DNA of 64,000 bases from Fulvivirga maritima (GCF_021389955.1 NZ_CP089980.1:4211001-4275000); one strand, 5' to 3'; counted from the first letter of the stretch, positions 43,702-53,705 are shown. Translations and numbers: made by a program. Notes: generated by a model from the sequence alone, not told the origin.

Positions 43702-44433
43702 ATGCCTTTTACTTTCTCGCATCCTGCCGTGGTTCTGCCTTTTGGCCTTTTATCAAAGCGCTGGTTTTCTCTTACCGGGCTGATAATTGGCAGTATGGTG
43801 CCTGATTTTGAGTATTTTATAAGAATGAGGGTGAATAGTATTTACAGTCATACTATTAATGGCATATTCTGGTTTGATTTACCATTAGCACTTTTATTGG
43901 CCTTCATTTTTCATGGAGTCATACGTAATGAGCTTTTTGATCATCTCCCGTTTTATTTTCAGTTAAGGTTTTCGAAATGGAAATCTTTTCATTGGAATGG
44001 ATATTTCAGAAGTCATTTTTTTGTTGTGACTATTTCGATTGTGTTAGGAACCTTATCTCATTTGTTTTGGGATGCTTTTACGCATGAACATGGGTATTTT
44101 GTTAAAGCTATTCCTGGTTTGGCTTATCATATTTCCCTGTTCGGATACACCATTCCTTACTTTAAGTGTTTACAACATATTAGTACACTGGTAGGCTTAA
44201 TTTTTATTGTGATTACAGTAAGTAGACTTCCGAAAAACGAAGTGACATTAATAAAACCGAAACTGAAATTTTGGTTGCTTTTTATAGGAATAGCTGCCTT
44301 AGTACTCATTGTTAGGTTTTGGTGTGGTTTGGAAATATCACAATATGGTCATGTAATAGTGTCTATGATTTCAGCCTCATTAATTAGCTTAATAGTTACC
44401 TGTCTCTTGTTTAGTAGGCTTCATGAAAATTAG
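43702..44433 (+). CDS. DUF4184 family membrane protein
   Basis: 243 residues from ATG 43702 (MPFTFSHPAVVLPFGLL, the standard DUF4184 opening); an in-frame TTG at 43681 is rejected. Motifs: GSMVPDFEYFIRMR and GTLSHLFWDAFTHEHGYF, with acidic/His residues that resemble a membrane metal-dependent hydrolase site, and six or so helices. Function is unknown. Divergent from the MarR/MFS operon. Confidence 0.87.
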   Translation: MPFTFSHPAVVLPFGLLSKRWFSLTGLIIGSMVPDFEYFIRMRVNSIYSHTINGIFWFDLPLALLLAFIFHGVIRNELFDHLPFYFQLRFSKWKSFHWNGYFRSHFFVVTISIVLGTLSHLFWDAFTHEHGYFVKAIPGLAYHISLFGYTIPYFKCLQHISTLVGLIFIVITVSRLPKNEVTLIKPKLKFWLLFIGIAALVLIVRFWCGLEISQYGHVIVSMISASLISLIVTCLLFSRLHEN

Positions 44434-44467
44434 CATTGTTAAATTAAATTTTAACAAAAAACATAAT

Positions 44468-44503
44468 TACGCAAAAACACTGCGTACTTATGCTCTTAGT
44501 TTG
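44468..44503 (+). promoter_or_regulatory. Promoter-operator of the nucleotidyltransferase pair (site 2)
   Basis: Inverted repeat TACGCA (44468-44473) / TGCGTA (44481-44486) with centre AAAACAC; -7-like box TTAGTTTG (44496-44503). Aligned with site 1 (29512), the core CGCAAAAASACTGCG, the following TGCT and the TTTG are shared at identical spacing. The next in-frame start after this promoter is ATG 44526. Confidence 0.75.
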
Positions 44504-44525
44504 CATTATCAAAACAGAGCTAATA

Positions 44526-45299
44526 ATGAAAAAGGTAATACAAAAGCAGTTGGAGCAAATAGAAGAGAGTGATGCACTTAAAATACTATTTGCATGTGAA
44601 ACGGGCTCCAGAGCCTGGGGTTTTCCTTCTCCTGATAGCGATTATGATGTGCGATGCATATATGTAAAAAGTATGGATTGGCACTTATCACTCACCAATA
44701 AGAAGGATTCATTTGAGAAATTTATTAATCAGGAACTTGATATTACTGGCTGGGAAGTAGGTAAGGTGTTGAAGTTAATGTGGAAATCTAATGTTTCGGT
44801 GCTGGAGCGCTTGCAATCGCCTGTTATATATAAGCTGCAAGATATTGATTTGCTAAGTGAACTATGGCGATTGGCTCAAAGTTGTTTTTCGCCAGTGTCT
44901 ACTATGTATCATTACCATAATATGGCTTCTCGCTATATAGATGCTTGTTTTCAGTCTGATGAAGAAGTGAAGCTGAAAAGTTATTTTTATGCTATCAGAG
45001 CAACAATATGTGCCAACTGGGTAAGAGAAATGAATGCCATACCTCCAATAGAGATGAATAAGATGTTTGAGATTCTTTCACCTGAATTGAAGCATAAAAT
45101 AGAAGAGCTTATTGATTTAAAATCAGGTAAAAGTGAAGGGTATTTTCATCCTAAAGATGCCTTAATAGATGAATTTCTACTTCTGTCAACACGTAAAAAT
45201 GAAGAAGTAGCCCCTACATTACCCGGAGCGGTAAACAGAAATATGGAAGAGTTAGAAGATTTTTATCGAAAAATAGTGAGGAGTAATGACTGTAGCTGA
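44526..45299 (+). CDS. Nucleotidyltransferase (COG3541, YcgL-like), first of pair
   Basis: 257 residues from ATG 44526; the upstream start at 44490 lies inside the promoter and is rejected. DNA polymerase beta-type active site: FACETGSRAWGFPSPDSDYDVRC, a GS-x-x-x-G followed by D-x-D. COG3541 proteins are predicted nucleotidyltransferases. I recall such enzymes being reported near RNA-repair genes; none of those (RtcB, archease) is in this window. The overlap with the next gene is 14 bp. Confidence 0.85.
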   Translation: MKKVIQKQLEQIEESDALKILFACETGSRAWGFPSPDSDYDVRCIYVKSMDWHLSLTNKKDSFEKFINQELDITGWEVGKVLKLMWKSNVSVLERLQSPVIYKLQDIDLLSELWRLAQSCFSPVSTMYHYHNMASRYIDACFQSDEEVKLKSYFYAIRATICANWVREMNAIPPIEMNKMFEILSPELKHKIEELIDLKSGKSEGYFHPKDALIDEFLLLSTRKNEEVAPTLPGAVNRNMEELEDFYRKIVRSNDCS

Positions 45300-46341
45300 G
45301 TTAAAAGAAAAGGGAATAATAATATATGAATGCCTCAGTGGTAGCCATGCTTATGGTTTGGCTACTGAGCATTCTGATGAAGATATCAAAGGCGTATTTA
45401 TATTGCCTGAGGAGGAGTATTTTGGCCTTGATTATATTGATCAGGTCAGTAATGATACCAATGATATTGTTTACTATGAGCTCAAGCGGTTTGTAGAGTT
45501 GCTTACTAAGAGTAATCCCGGTGCTTTAGAAATGTTATATAGCCCGGAAGACACTATTTTGTACATGCATCCTGTTTTTGAGCAATTAAGGGGTTTGCAA
45601 CTGTTGTCTAAAAAGTGTGAAGATACTTTTGGTGGATATGCCATTACTCAGGTACGCAAGGCTAAAGGACTCAAGAAGAAAATTGTTAATCCGGTAGAGA
45701 AAGAGAGAAAAGGAGTGCTTGATTTTTGCTTTGTTGCTGAAGGACAGGGAGCTGTGCCAGTACAAGATTACCTAACGGCTCATGGTATTGATGCAAGTAG
45801 TTGTGGCCTGGCAAAAATACCTCATATGCATGATGTTTATGGTTTATACTATGGAGCTTCTGGCTTTAAGGGTATCGTACAGAGCAATGATTCTAATGAT
45901 GTCACGCTGAGCAGTGTGCCTAAAGGAATGCAACCGCTGGCTTACATGTCATTTAATAAGTCGGGTTATTCTACTTACTGCAAAGAGTATAAAGAATACT
46001 GGGAGTGGGTAGAAAAAAGAAATGATCAGCGCTATCAGAACACCTTGGAGCATGGTAAAAATTATGATGCTAAAAACATGATGCATACTTTCAGGCTTTT
46101 GCGTATGTGTAGAGAAATAGCAGAATCTGGCCAGCTAAAAGTGAGGCGTAATGACAGAGACTTTCTTTTAAGTATTAAACAAGGCGATTTTGACTATGAT
46201 GAGCTACTTACTCAGGCTAAAGGCATTGTAGAAACTTTGTCTGAATGCTATAATGATTCAGATCTGCCTGAAGCGCCTGATCGAAAGATGCTTAATGAAG
46301 TTTTGGTGAGATGCAGGCGTATGTTTTATGAGTTAGTGTGA
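45286..46341 (+). CDS. Nucleotidyltransferase (COG3541-like), second of pair
   Basis: 351 residues. Active-site motif YECLSGSHAYGLATEHSDEDIKGVF: GS-x-x-x-G and D-E-D in place of D-x-D, and then a helical domain with LTKSNPGALEMLYSPEDTI and MMHTFRLLRMCREIAESG. Longer than its partner, with an extra central region at about 110-230. The two proteins are co-translated, suggesting a hetero-oligomer or sequential use on one RNA substrate. Confidence 0.82.
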   Translation: MTVAELKEKGIIIYECLSGSHAYGLATEHSDEDIKGVFILPEEEYFGLDYIDQVSNDTNDIVYYELKRFVELLTKSNPGALEMLYSPEDTILYMHPVFEQLRGLQLLSKKCEDTFGGYAITQVRKAKGLKKKIVNPVEKERKGVLDFCFVAEGQGAVPVQDYLTAHGIDASSCGLAKIPHMHDVYGLYYGASGFKGIVQSNDSNDVTLSSVPKGMQPLAYMSFNKSGYSTYCKEYKEYWEWVEKRNDQRYQNTLEHGKNYDAKNMMHTFRLLRMCREIAESGQLKVRRNDRDFLLSIKQGDFDYDELLTQAKGIVETLSECYNDSDLPEAPDRKMLNEVLVRCRRMFYELV

Positions 46342-46409
46342 AATATCTTTCAATATAATTGTGATATTTATTTCATAATTATAAAATTGGGAGACTTTTT
46401 AATTCATTT

Positions 46410-46907
46410 ATGAAATATACTCTACTGCTGCTTGTGCCTATGTTGATGATGGCATGTCTCAAAGAAGAAACCTATGGAAGTGAATATTTTATTAGGGAGT
46501 TTCTTGCAAATAATGATGGGAAATCTTGGCATATAAGTCCCAATGAGGATCAATTGCAGTATGTCTATGATACTACCTGTAGCTTGTTTAGCGCTCGCAG
46601 TCTTGATAATACTTTCAGGTTTCATGCTGATAATACCCTGGAGTTTGATAATGGAGCTATAGTCAACTACCCTGGTTGTGACAGCTGCTGTGTAGATGCG
46701 CCAAGTGGGGTAGGCTATTGGTCAATACAAGGGAGTGGTGAAAATAAATCACTTTTGTTGGTGGTTAATGATGCTGCAGGAGAAGCAGATACCTTAATTT
46801 ATGCTCAATTGGCAAATGCATATGAGGACAGGATATCTCTCAGAAATACTGATGATAATTCAATGTACGATCATTATTGGTTCAGTTTAATCACTGAATC
46901 CTATTAA
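46410..46907 (+). CDS. Small lipoprotein of unknown function
   Basis: 165 residues. The lipobox MMAC is at about residue 15 after MKYTLLLLVPML. The mature protein has a cluster YPGCDSCCVDAPSG (Cys-x-x-Cys-Cys) and beta-type strands (VGYWSIQGSGENKSLLLVV) like lipocalin-fold Bacteroidota lipoproteins. Not recognised further. Stands before the M1 peptidase gene, 68 bp away. Confidence 0.6.
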   Translation: MKYTLLLLVPMLMMACLKEETYGSEYFIREFLANNDGKSWHISPNEDQLQYVYDTTCSLFSARSLDNTFRFHADNTLEFDNGAIVNYPGCDSCCVDAPSGVGYWSIQGSGENKSLLLVVNDAAGEADTLIYAQLANAYEDRISLRNTDDNSMYDHYWFSLITESY

Positions 46908-46975
46908 TGACCTGGTTTTTTCTGTAAAAACCTTCCGGATATGTACTTTTAGATTTTATTTTTTATGTTTATGAC

Positions 46976-49564
46976 ATGTATCGTAAACATTTCCTCAAAC
47001 TTTTATTGTTAGTTGGCATTATGGCGGTTTGGAGTTGTTCAAAACGTGAAGATCCACGTTTGGCAAAGGGTATTCCGCTAAAGCTGGCGCAAGATAGAAA
47101 AGCTCATATCAGTAACGTTGTATATGACCTGTCATTAGACATACCTGTTCAGGTCACCGATTCAATATTAGGAGAGGAAAAAGTGTTTTTTGATCTTACC
47201 GAAAAAACACTGGTGGCACTGGATTTTAATGCCAAACCAGAAAATATTAAAAAAGTAATTATTAATGATAAGGAAGTAGATCCTGTAGTAAGAAATGAAC
47301 ACGTCATTCTTTCTGATGATTACTTAAAGCAGGGGGCTAACGAAATACAAATCACTTTTATAGCGGGAGATCAGTCTCTAAACCGGCATGATGAATACCT
47401 TTATACGCTATTTGTGCCAGACAGAGCTTCTACTTGCTTTCCCATTTTTGATCAACCTGATTTAAAGGCCAAGTTTAATTTATCACTTACCGTACCATCT
47501 GAGTGGCAGGCGGTGGCCAATGCTTCAGTAGCCAAAACATCTAACAAGGGCTCTAAAACTACTTATGATTTTAATACTTCGCCGTTAATAAGCACTTATC
47601 TTTTTTCTTTTGCAGCTGGTAAAATGGAGAAAATCACCAGGCATGTTAATGGCCGGGAAATGAACATGTACCACCGTGAAACGGATACTGTTAAAGTAAA
47701 TAGAAACGTAGACGCTATTTTTGACTGGCACAGCAAGGCTTTATCATGGTTGGAAGAATATACCGGGCAACCTTATCCTTTTGAAAAATTCGATTTTGTG
47801 CTTATTCCCTCTTTTCAATATGGAGGCATGGAGCATCCTGGCGCTATTTTATATAAGTCTAATTCGTTGTTATTAGATGAATCACCCACGCTCAGACAGC
47901 AAATGGGGCAGGGGCAGTTAATAGCACATGAAACCGCTCATATGTGGTTTGGAGACATGGTTACTATGAAGTGGTTTAATGATGTTTGGCTCAAAGAGGT
48001 ATTTGCCAACTTTATGGCTTCTAAGATTGTAAACCCGGGTTTTCCAGATATCAATCATGATTTGCAATTTTTAATGTCTCACTACCCAGCGGCGTATGAT
48101 GTAGATCGTAGCCAGGGCACGCACCCTATTCAGCAGCCTTTGGAGAACCTGAAAAATGCAGGAACGGTATATGGTTCTATCATCTATCATAAAGCGCCAG
48201 TGGTAATGCATATGCTTGAAGATGCTATGGGAGAGGAAGCCTTTAAAAATGGATTGAGGCAATATTTGAAGCAATTTGCCTTTGATAATGCCAGTTGGGA
48301 TGATCTGATAGCTATTATGGCTAAAGATGCGGATTTTGATATTGATGAATGGAATAGAAGTTGGGTGAAAGAAGCAGGCATGCCCTCAGTGTATTTTTAC
48401 ATGAAGAGCAAAGGCAAAAAGACCATTAGCAAATTTGATGTCTATACGCGTGTAGGGGCTAAGAATAATTCAAAAGGTTGGAAACAAGACCTGAGCCTGA
48501 TGGTAGGCAATGAAGATTCTCTATATTTTACACCTGCCCCTTTATTAACTGATCCTAAAGCCTTGGATATGAAGGGGAAACAAGAGCCTAATTATGTCTT
48601 TACTAATGGTGGTGGCTTAGGGTATGGTTATTTTCAATTAGGAAGTCAAACCAAAGGATGGCTATTGGCTAATGTAGATTCTCTGCAGGATCCTGTATTG
48701 AGAGCGGCCGTTTGGATAGACCTTTATGAAAGCATGCTTAGGGCTCAGATAGCTCCAGAAGCACTAATGGACCGATGTGTTAAAAGTATAGTGAAGGAGA
48801 AGGAAGCTTTAATTGTTTCTTATATCACAGATGTTATTAAAGATATTTTTTGGAAGTTCTACACAGAAGAAAAGCAGCAAAAAGTGGCCGGTCAGCTAGA
48901 AGGAATTGCATTGAATATGGCTATTAATACCAGTTCGGAGAATTTGAAATCAACCTTCTTTCAGATGCTCACTTCTATAACCACCACGTCTCATGGCGAG
49001 GCAATATTAAGAAGCTTTTGGTCTCATGATACTGAGGTGGAAGGGCTTACCCTTTCAGAAAGCGATTATACTAACCTGGCCTATGGCTTAGCAGTGCGTG
49101 AGGTAGATGGTTATCAACAAATATTAGAAGAGCAGTTAGAGCGAATTTCTAACCCTGATAGAAAAACCAAATTTAAATTTGTGATGCCTGCTTTATCTGC
49201 TGACTCTGCAGTAAGAAATGATTTCTTTAAAAAACTAAAAGATCCGAAAAATAGAGAAAACGAAGACTGGGTGCTTACCGCACTTTCGTATTTGCATCAT
49301 CCGCTCCGTGCCGAAACTTCAGTACAGTATATAACGCCAAGCCTGGAATTATTGAAAGAAGTACAATTAACAGGCGATATATTCTTTCCGCAAAGATGGC
49401 TGAGCACTACATTAGGTGGTCATAGTTCTGTGGCTGCTCAAGATGAGGTAAACATGTTTTTGTACGCGCATCATAACTATCCGGCGCACCTTAAAAATAA
49501 GATCTTACAGTCATCTGATATGCTGTTTAGAGCAGTAGATGTGAAGAGAAAGTATGCAGAATAA
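46976..49564 (+). CDS. M1 family aminopeptidase (gluzincin), lipoprotein
   Basis: 862 residues. A lipobox at MAVWSC (residue about 21) marks it as exported. The zinc site is HETAH (His318, Glu319, His322) with Glu341 in NDVWLKEVFANFMAS. The exopeptidase motif that is GAMEN in many M1 enzymes reads QYGGMEHPG here, as in the cold-active/leukotriene A4 hydrolase-related group. N-terminal beta-domain, catalytic domain (about 235-500), then C-terminal alpha repeats. It trims N-terminal residues of peptides outside the cytoplasm. Confidence 0.92.
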   Translation: MYRKHFLKLLLLVGIMAVWSCSKREDPRLAKGIPLKLAQDRKAHISNVVYDLSLDIPVQVTDSILGEEKVFFDLTEKTLVALDFNAKPENIKKVIINDKEVDPVVRNEHVILSDDYLKQGANEIQITFIAGDQSLNRHDEYLYTLFVPDRASTCFPIFDQPDLKAKFNLSLTVPSEWQAVANASVAKTSNKGSKTTYDFNTSPLISTYLFSFAAGKMEKITRHVNGREMNMYHRETDTVKVNRNVDAIFDWHSKALSWLEEYTGQPYPFEKFDFVLIPSFQYGGMEHPGAILYKSNSLLLDESPTLRQQMGQGQLIAHETAHMWFGDMVTMKWFNDVWLKEVFANFMASKIVNPGFPDINHDLQFLMSHYPAAYDVDRSQGTHPIQQPLENLKNAGTVYGSIIYHKAPVVMHMLEDAMGEEAFKNGLRQYLKQFAFDNASWDDLIAIMAKDADFDIDEWNRSWVKEAGMPSVYFYMKSKGKKTISKFDVYTRVGAKNNSKGWKQDLSLMVGNEDSLYFTPAPLLTDPKALDMKGKQEPNYVFTNGGGLGYGYFQLGSQTKGWLLANVDSLQDPVLRAAVWIDLYESMLRAQIAPEALMDRCVKSIVKEKEALIVSYITDVIKDIFWKFYTEEKQQKVAGQLEGIALNMAINTSSENLKSTFFQMLTSITTTSHGEAILRSFWSHDTEVEGLTLSESDYTNLAYGLAVREVDGYQQILEEQLERISNPDRKTKFKFVMPALSADSAVRNDFFKKLKDPKNRENEDWVLTALSYLHHPLRAETSVQYITPSLELLKEVQLTGDIFFPQRWLSTTLGGHSSVAAQDEVNMFLYAHHNYPAHLKNKILQSSDMLFRAVDVKRKYAE

Positions 49565-49699
49565 GAGATTATGTGTAGCTAAAAAGGTGTTTTGAAAGAA
49601 ATGCGTTTATTTATTCAATAAAATTATTCTTTTGAGTTGCATTCATCTCTATCGTTTTATTAATTGTCAGGCGTTTCAAAACCTTATGAGGTAGAGTAA

Positions 49700-52600
49700 A
49701 TGAGTGAAGACCTGCTAAAGGCAATTATTCAGCTGTTTGCCATAGTTGCAAAAGAGAGAGTAACAGAAGCTGAGCGAGATAATATTCAAGAATTTATATC
49801 CTTACATGTAAGTCAGGAGTTGGTAGGTGTATATCTGGGGCTTTTTGATAAGCTTTGTTGTGAACATGTGGGAAGCACCAAGGTAGATCTTGATCATGTA
49901 GATACAGAAACAGTCGAATTTGTTGAGGATTGGTCACGTATTATGGCCATCACTAAAGAGGTGAACAAAGCCTTAACTTCGCAGCAAAAGATGGTGCTGG
50001 CGGTAAAAATCATAGAGCTGGTTTTTGCTGATGGAGAGATTTCTGAGCGTCAGGGTAATCTTATATTTTATATCGGGGAGGCGCTAAAGATTTCCCGTAA
50101 GGATATGGTAACGGTCCGTAATTTTGTTACGGCCTATGATCTGGAAGAGCTTTCCTCTAAAGATATTCTTATTATAGATGAAGGCTCAGGAGAGTATGAC
50201 CTGAAAGGGCCACGCCTGGTATCTAAAAACCTGACCGGGGTAATTGCCATTTTAAGGCTGAGAGATATTGAAACCTATTTTATCAAATATCTCGGTATAT
50301 CCGCACTTACTTTAAACGCCATTCCTTTAAAAAGTAGAAAGATTGATATTTTTCCAACGGGTAGCACTATTCGGGGGAATAAGATTGAAACCATTTATTA
50401 CAGTGACATAGTAGGAACTTACCTCCGCAGGCAAGAGCAGAGTGAGATTACCTTTAGCGCAGAACACTTATTTTATCACTTTAAGAGTGGTAGAGCGGGG
50501 CTTCAAAATGTAAATATATCAGAAGAAGGTGGTAAGCTGGTAGGCATCATGGGAGCCAGTGGCTCTGGCAAGTCTACTTTGCTTAATGTTATCAATGGCT
50601 CTGAAAAACCATCTAGCGGCCGGGTGCTGATTAATGGTATTGACATCCATGAGCAGCCATCAGCTATGGAAGGTGTGATCGGCTATATCCCTCAAGATGA
50701 TCTGCTGATAGAGGAACTCACTGTATTTCAAAACCTCTATTATGCAGCAAGGCTTTGCTTTGAGCAATACTCAAAAGAAGAAACAGAGGCGCTGGTGAAT
50801 AAAGTGCTGGCTAACCTTGGGCTCATTGAAATTCAGAACCTGAAAGTGGGCTCACCATTAGAAAAAACCATAAGTGGTGGGCAGCGGAAAAGGGTAAATA
50901 TTGGTTTGGAGTTACTTAGAGAGCCCAGCGTACTATTTGTAGATGAACCGACCTCAGGCTTGTCCAGTCAAGATTCTGAAAATATAATGGACTTGCTCAA
51001 AGAGCTATCTTTGAGAGGTAAAATGGTGTTTGTGGTGATCCATCAGCCATCATCAGATATCTTTAAAATGTTTGATAGCCTTTTGATTTTAGACGTAGGT
51101 GGGCTGCAAATTTATTATGGTAATCCGGTGGCGGCCGTGACTTATTTTAAAGAAATAATAAACGCGGCTAATAAAGATCAGAGCTCATGTCCTGAATGTG
51201 GTAATATAAATGCTGAGCAGATTTTCAGCATAATAGAAACCAAAATAGTAAATGAATATGGGCGACATACTGATAAGAGAAAGGTGTCTCCCGGTCAGTG
51301 GTATCAGTATTTCAGAGAGCGTATAAAAATCCCGAAGGTAAAACAGGTAACTCACCCAATTAAAGTATCACAGCATATTCCTAATTGGTGGAGGCAGTTC
51401 AAAGTTTACTTTGTCCGTGATATTCTCTCTAAGTCAGAAGATATGCAGTACCTGGCCATTAATATTCTGCAAGCACCATTATTGGCGCTTTTTCTGGCTT
51501 ACCTGGTAAGGTATTATGCCACTATCGGTAAAGATGATGCCAGCTATTCGTTCTTTAAGAATGATAATATTCCTATCTACTTTTTTATGAGCATTATAGT
51601 AGCCTTGTTTATGGGGCTTACGGTAAGTGCTGAAGAAATATTTAGAGATAGGAAAATAAGGAAACGGGAACATTTTCTAAACCTTAGCAGAAGTAGTTAT
51701 TTGTTCTCTAAAGTGGTAATTCTCTTTGGTATAAGCGCCCTGCAAACCGCTTCATTTGTATTTATAGGCAATCATATTCTGGAAATCCATGATATTAGTT
51801 TTAACCTGTGGCTGATCCTTTTCAGCTGTTCTTGCTTTGCTAATATGCTAGGGTTAAATATATCGGCTTCTTTTAACTCAGCTGTTACTATTTACATTCT
51901 CATCCCTATCATACTTATTCCTCAGCTGGTGCTCAGTGGAGTGGTGGTAAGTTTTGATAAGTTTAATCCGCAGGTAACTACTATGGAAGGTGTACCTGTA
52001 GTGGGTGATATGATGGCCTCGAGATGGGCCTTTGAGGCTTCTATGGTGGCGCAATTCAAAGAGAATACTTTTGAAAAGGAATTTTATGATATAGATAAAG
52101 ATAAAGCGAATGCTGAATACAAAAAGCTTTATTATATACCCAAGCTGCAGTCAGAGCTGACTTATGTTTTCCATAACATGCACAGGAAGCTAAGTAATAA
52201 TAACGATGATCTGGAAAGTGCTTTAGCCTTGCTAAGAAATGAAATTTCTAATGAGCTTAATGAACTGGGCGTAGATAGTGCATCATTGATTAATGAACTA
52301 ACCATTCAGGAGTTTGATTCGTCAACTTTTGAAAATACTGATCATTTTTTAGACGTATTAAGGCAGCTGTATATTAACCGCTATAAAAAGGCCATGACAG
52401 CGCAAGATGATAAAGTGCAGCAACTGGTAAGCACGCTCGGCAGTCAGGAATCTTTTGATTCTCTTAAAATGATGTATGAAAATGAAGCCATCATGTTGGC
52501 TTTGAAAAATACTAATACTGCTTATAGGGTAATAGAATATGATGGCAGATTAATTCAAAAAGTATATCCTATTTATTTTGATTCTTACCATCCGAAAAAT

Positions 52601-52792
52601 CCATTAGATTACAGAACCAAGTTTTTTGCTCCTAAGAAGCCATTTTTTGGATCCTTAATAGATACCGTGACCTTTAATATTATGATGATGTGGTTCATGA
52701 GTATTTTCCTTTTCATAGCTTTGTATTACAAACTTTTGCCTCGCTTAATCAAGTTCCTATCTGGAGGCGGGAAAAAGAGGTTTAGTAAATAA
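49700..52792 (+). CDS. TerB-like domain fused to an ABC-2 type transporter (ABCG-like)
   Basis: 1030 residues. Residues 1-150 resemble a TerB/DjlA-type helical domain (MVLAVKIIELVFADGEISERQGNLI). About 255-480 is an ABC ATPase: Walker A GIMGASGSGKSTLLN, Q-loop IPQDDLLI, signature TISGGQRKRV, Walker B SVLFVDEPTSGLSS, H-loop VVIHQPSSD. Then a CPECG cysteine pair (about 495) and six membrane helices from about 590, split by a long soluble insertion (about 770-980). A full fusion of ATPase, membrane domain and an N-terminal sensor-like domain, so probably a homodimer. Substrate unknown. Confidence 0.88.
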   Translation: MSEDLLKAIIQLFAIVAKERVTEAERDNIQEFISLHVSQELVGVYLGLFDKLCCEHVGSTKVDLDHVDTETVEFVEDWSRIMAITKEVNKALTSQQKMVLAVKIIELVFADGEISERQGNLIFYIGEALKISRKDMVTVRNFVTAYDLEELSSKDILIIDEGSGEYDLKGPRLVSKNLTGVIAILRLRDIETYFIKYLGISALTLNAIPLKSRKIDIFPTGSTIRGNKIETIYYSDIVGTYLRRQEQSEITFSAEHLFYHFKSGRAGLQNVNISEEGGKLVGIMGASGSGKSTLLNVINGSEKPSSGRVLINGIDIHEQPSAMEGVIGYIPQDDLLIEELTVFQNLYYAARLCFEQYSKEETEALVNKVLANLGLIEIQNLKVGSPLEKTISGGQRKRVNIGLELLREPSVLFVDEPTSGLSSQDSENIMDLLKELSLRGKMVFVVIHQPSSDIFKMFDSLLILDVGGLQIYYGNPVAAVTYFKEIINAANKDQSSCPECGNINAEQIFSIIETKIVNEYGRHTDKRKVSPGQWYQYFRERIKIPKVKQVTHPIKVSQHIPNWWRQFKVYFVRDILSKSEDMQYLAINILQAPLLALFLAYLVRYYATIGKDDASYSFFKNDNIPIYFFMSIIVALFMGLTVSAEEIFRDRKIRKREHFLNLSRSSYLFSKVVILFGISALQTASFVFIGNHILEIHDISFNLWLILFSCSCFANMLGLNISASFNSAVTIYILIPIILIPQLVLSGVVVSFDKFNPQVTTMEGVPVVGDMMASRWAFEASMVAQFKENTFEKEFYDIDKDKANAEYKKLYYIPKLQSELTYVFHNMHRKLSNNNDDLESALALLRNEISNELNELGVDSASLINELTIQEFDSSTFENTDHFLDVLRQLYINRYKKAMTAQDDKVQQLVSTLGSQESFDSLKMMYENEAIMLALKNTNTAYRVIEYDGRLIQKVYPIYFDSYHPKNPLDYRTKFFAPKKPFFGSLIDTVTFNIMMMWFMSIFLFIALYYKLLPRLIKFLSGGGKKRFSK

Positions 52793-52802
52793 AAGCATCA
52801 TA

Positions 52803-53705
52803 ATGTTAAAAATAGCTTGGAAGCCCAATTATGTGCATCCTTTGCCTGAAAAGCATAGGTTTCCCATGATTAAATATGAGCTCTTGCCTGAGCAATTATT
52901 ATATGAAGGTACAGTAAGTCAGGATAACTTTTTTGCTCCTGGTGAGGCGGCGGATAGTATGATTTTGGCCGCCCATGATGCGGAGTACTGGAGGAGGCTA
53001 AAAGGCCTTGAGTTAACTAAAAGTGAAATTAGGAAATCTGGCTTTCCTCTGAGTGCCGGTTTGGTAGAGCGAGAGATTACCATTGCTCAGGGTACTATGG
53101 ATTGTACTCAATATGCTTTTGAAAATGGCATAGCTATGAATATTGCAGGTGGTACCCATCATGCCTTTACGGATAGAGGAGAAGGTTTCTGTTTGCTTAA
53201 TGATCAGGGAATAGCGGCCTATTATTTATTAAATCAAAACCTGGCTAAAAAGATATTGATCATAGATCTGGATGTCCATCAGGGCAATGGCACCGCTGAA
53301 ATATTTGGCGGAGAAGATCGGGTTTTTACTTTTAGCATGCACGGTGCTAAAAATTACCCAATGCATAAAGAGCAAAGTGATCTGGATATAGGCTTACCAG
53401 ACCATACTACTGATGATTTTTATTTGAAAACGCTGGAAGTCAACCTTAAAAACCTTATTCAGCAAGTAGAGCCAGACTTTTTGTTTTATCAGTCAGGTGT
53501 AGATATTTTGAGTACGGATAAGCTGGGGCGGTTAAAAGTAAGTATCCAGGGGTGTAAGGAGAGAGATAGAATGGTGCTGCAAACAGCTAAGGATAATCAA
53601 CTACCCATGGTGGTTTCTATGGGCGGTGGGTACTCCGAAGAGATTAAATATATAATCGAAGCCCACGCCAATACCTATAGACTAGCTCAAGAGATTTACT
53701 TTTAA
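52803..53705 (+). CDS. Histone deacetylase-like (arginase/deacetylase fold) amidohydrolase
   Basis: 300 residues. Motifs in order: LAAHDAEYWRRL, AGGTHHAFTDRGEGFCLLNDQGIAA (His-His pair), ILIIDLDVHQGNGTAEIF (Zn-binding Asp and His), FYQSGVDIL (Zn-binding Asp) and VVSMGGGYSEE. A class IV/bacterial HDAC-like protein acting on acetylated lysine, polyamine or another acyl amide. 10 bp after the ABC transporter gene on the same strand, so probably co-transcribed. Confidence 0.92.
   Translation: MLKIAWKPNYVHPLPEKHRFPMIKYELLPEQLLYEGTVSQDNFFAPGEAADSMILAAHDAEYWRRLKGLELTKSEIRKSGFPLSAGLVEREITIAQGTMDCTQYAFENGIAMNIAGGTHHAFTDRGEGFCLLNDQGIAAYYLLNQNLAKKILIIDLDVHQGNGTAEIFGGEDRVFTFSMHGAKNYPMHKEQSDLDIGLPDHTTDDFYLKTLEVNLKNLIQQVEPDFLFYQSGVDILSTDKLGRLKVSIQGCKERDRMVLQTAKDNQLPMVVSMGGGYSEEIKYIIEAHANTYRLAQEIYF

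Noticed and set aside
44490-44525. Start at 44490 for the first nucleotidyltransferase
   Set aside because: It lies inside the promoter; the -7 box is 44496-44503 and an ATG follows at 44526.
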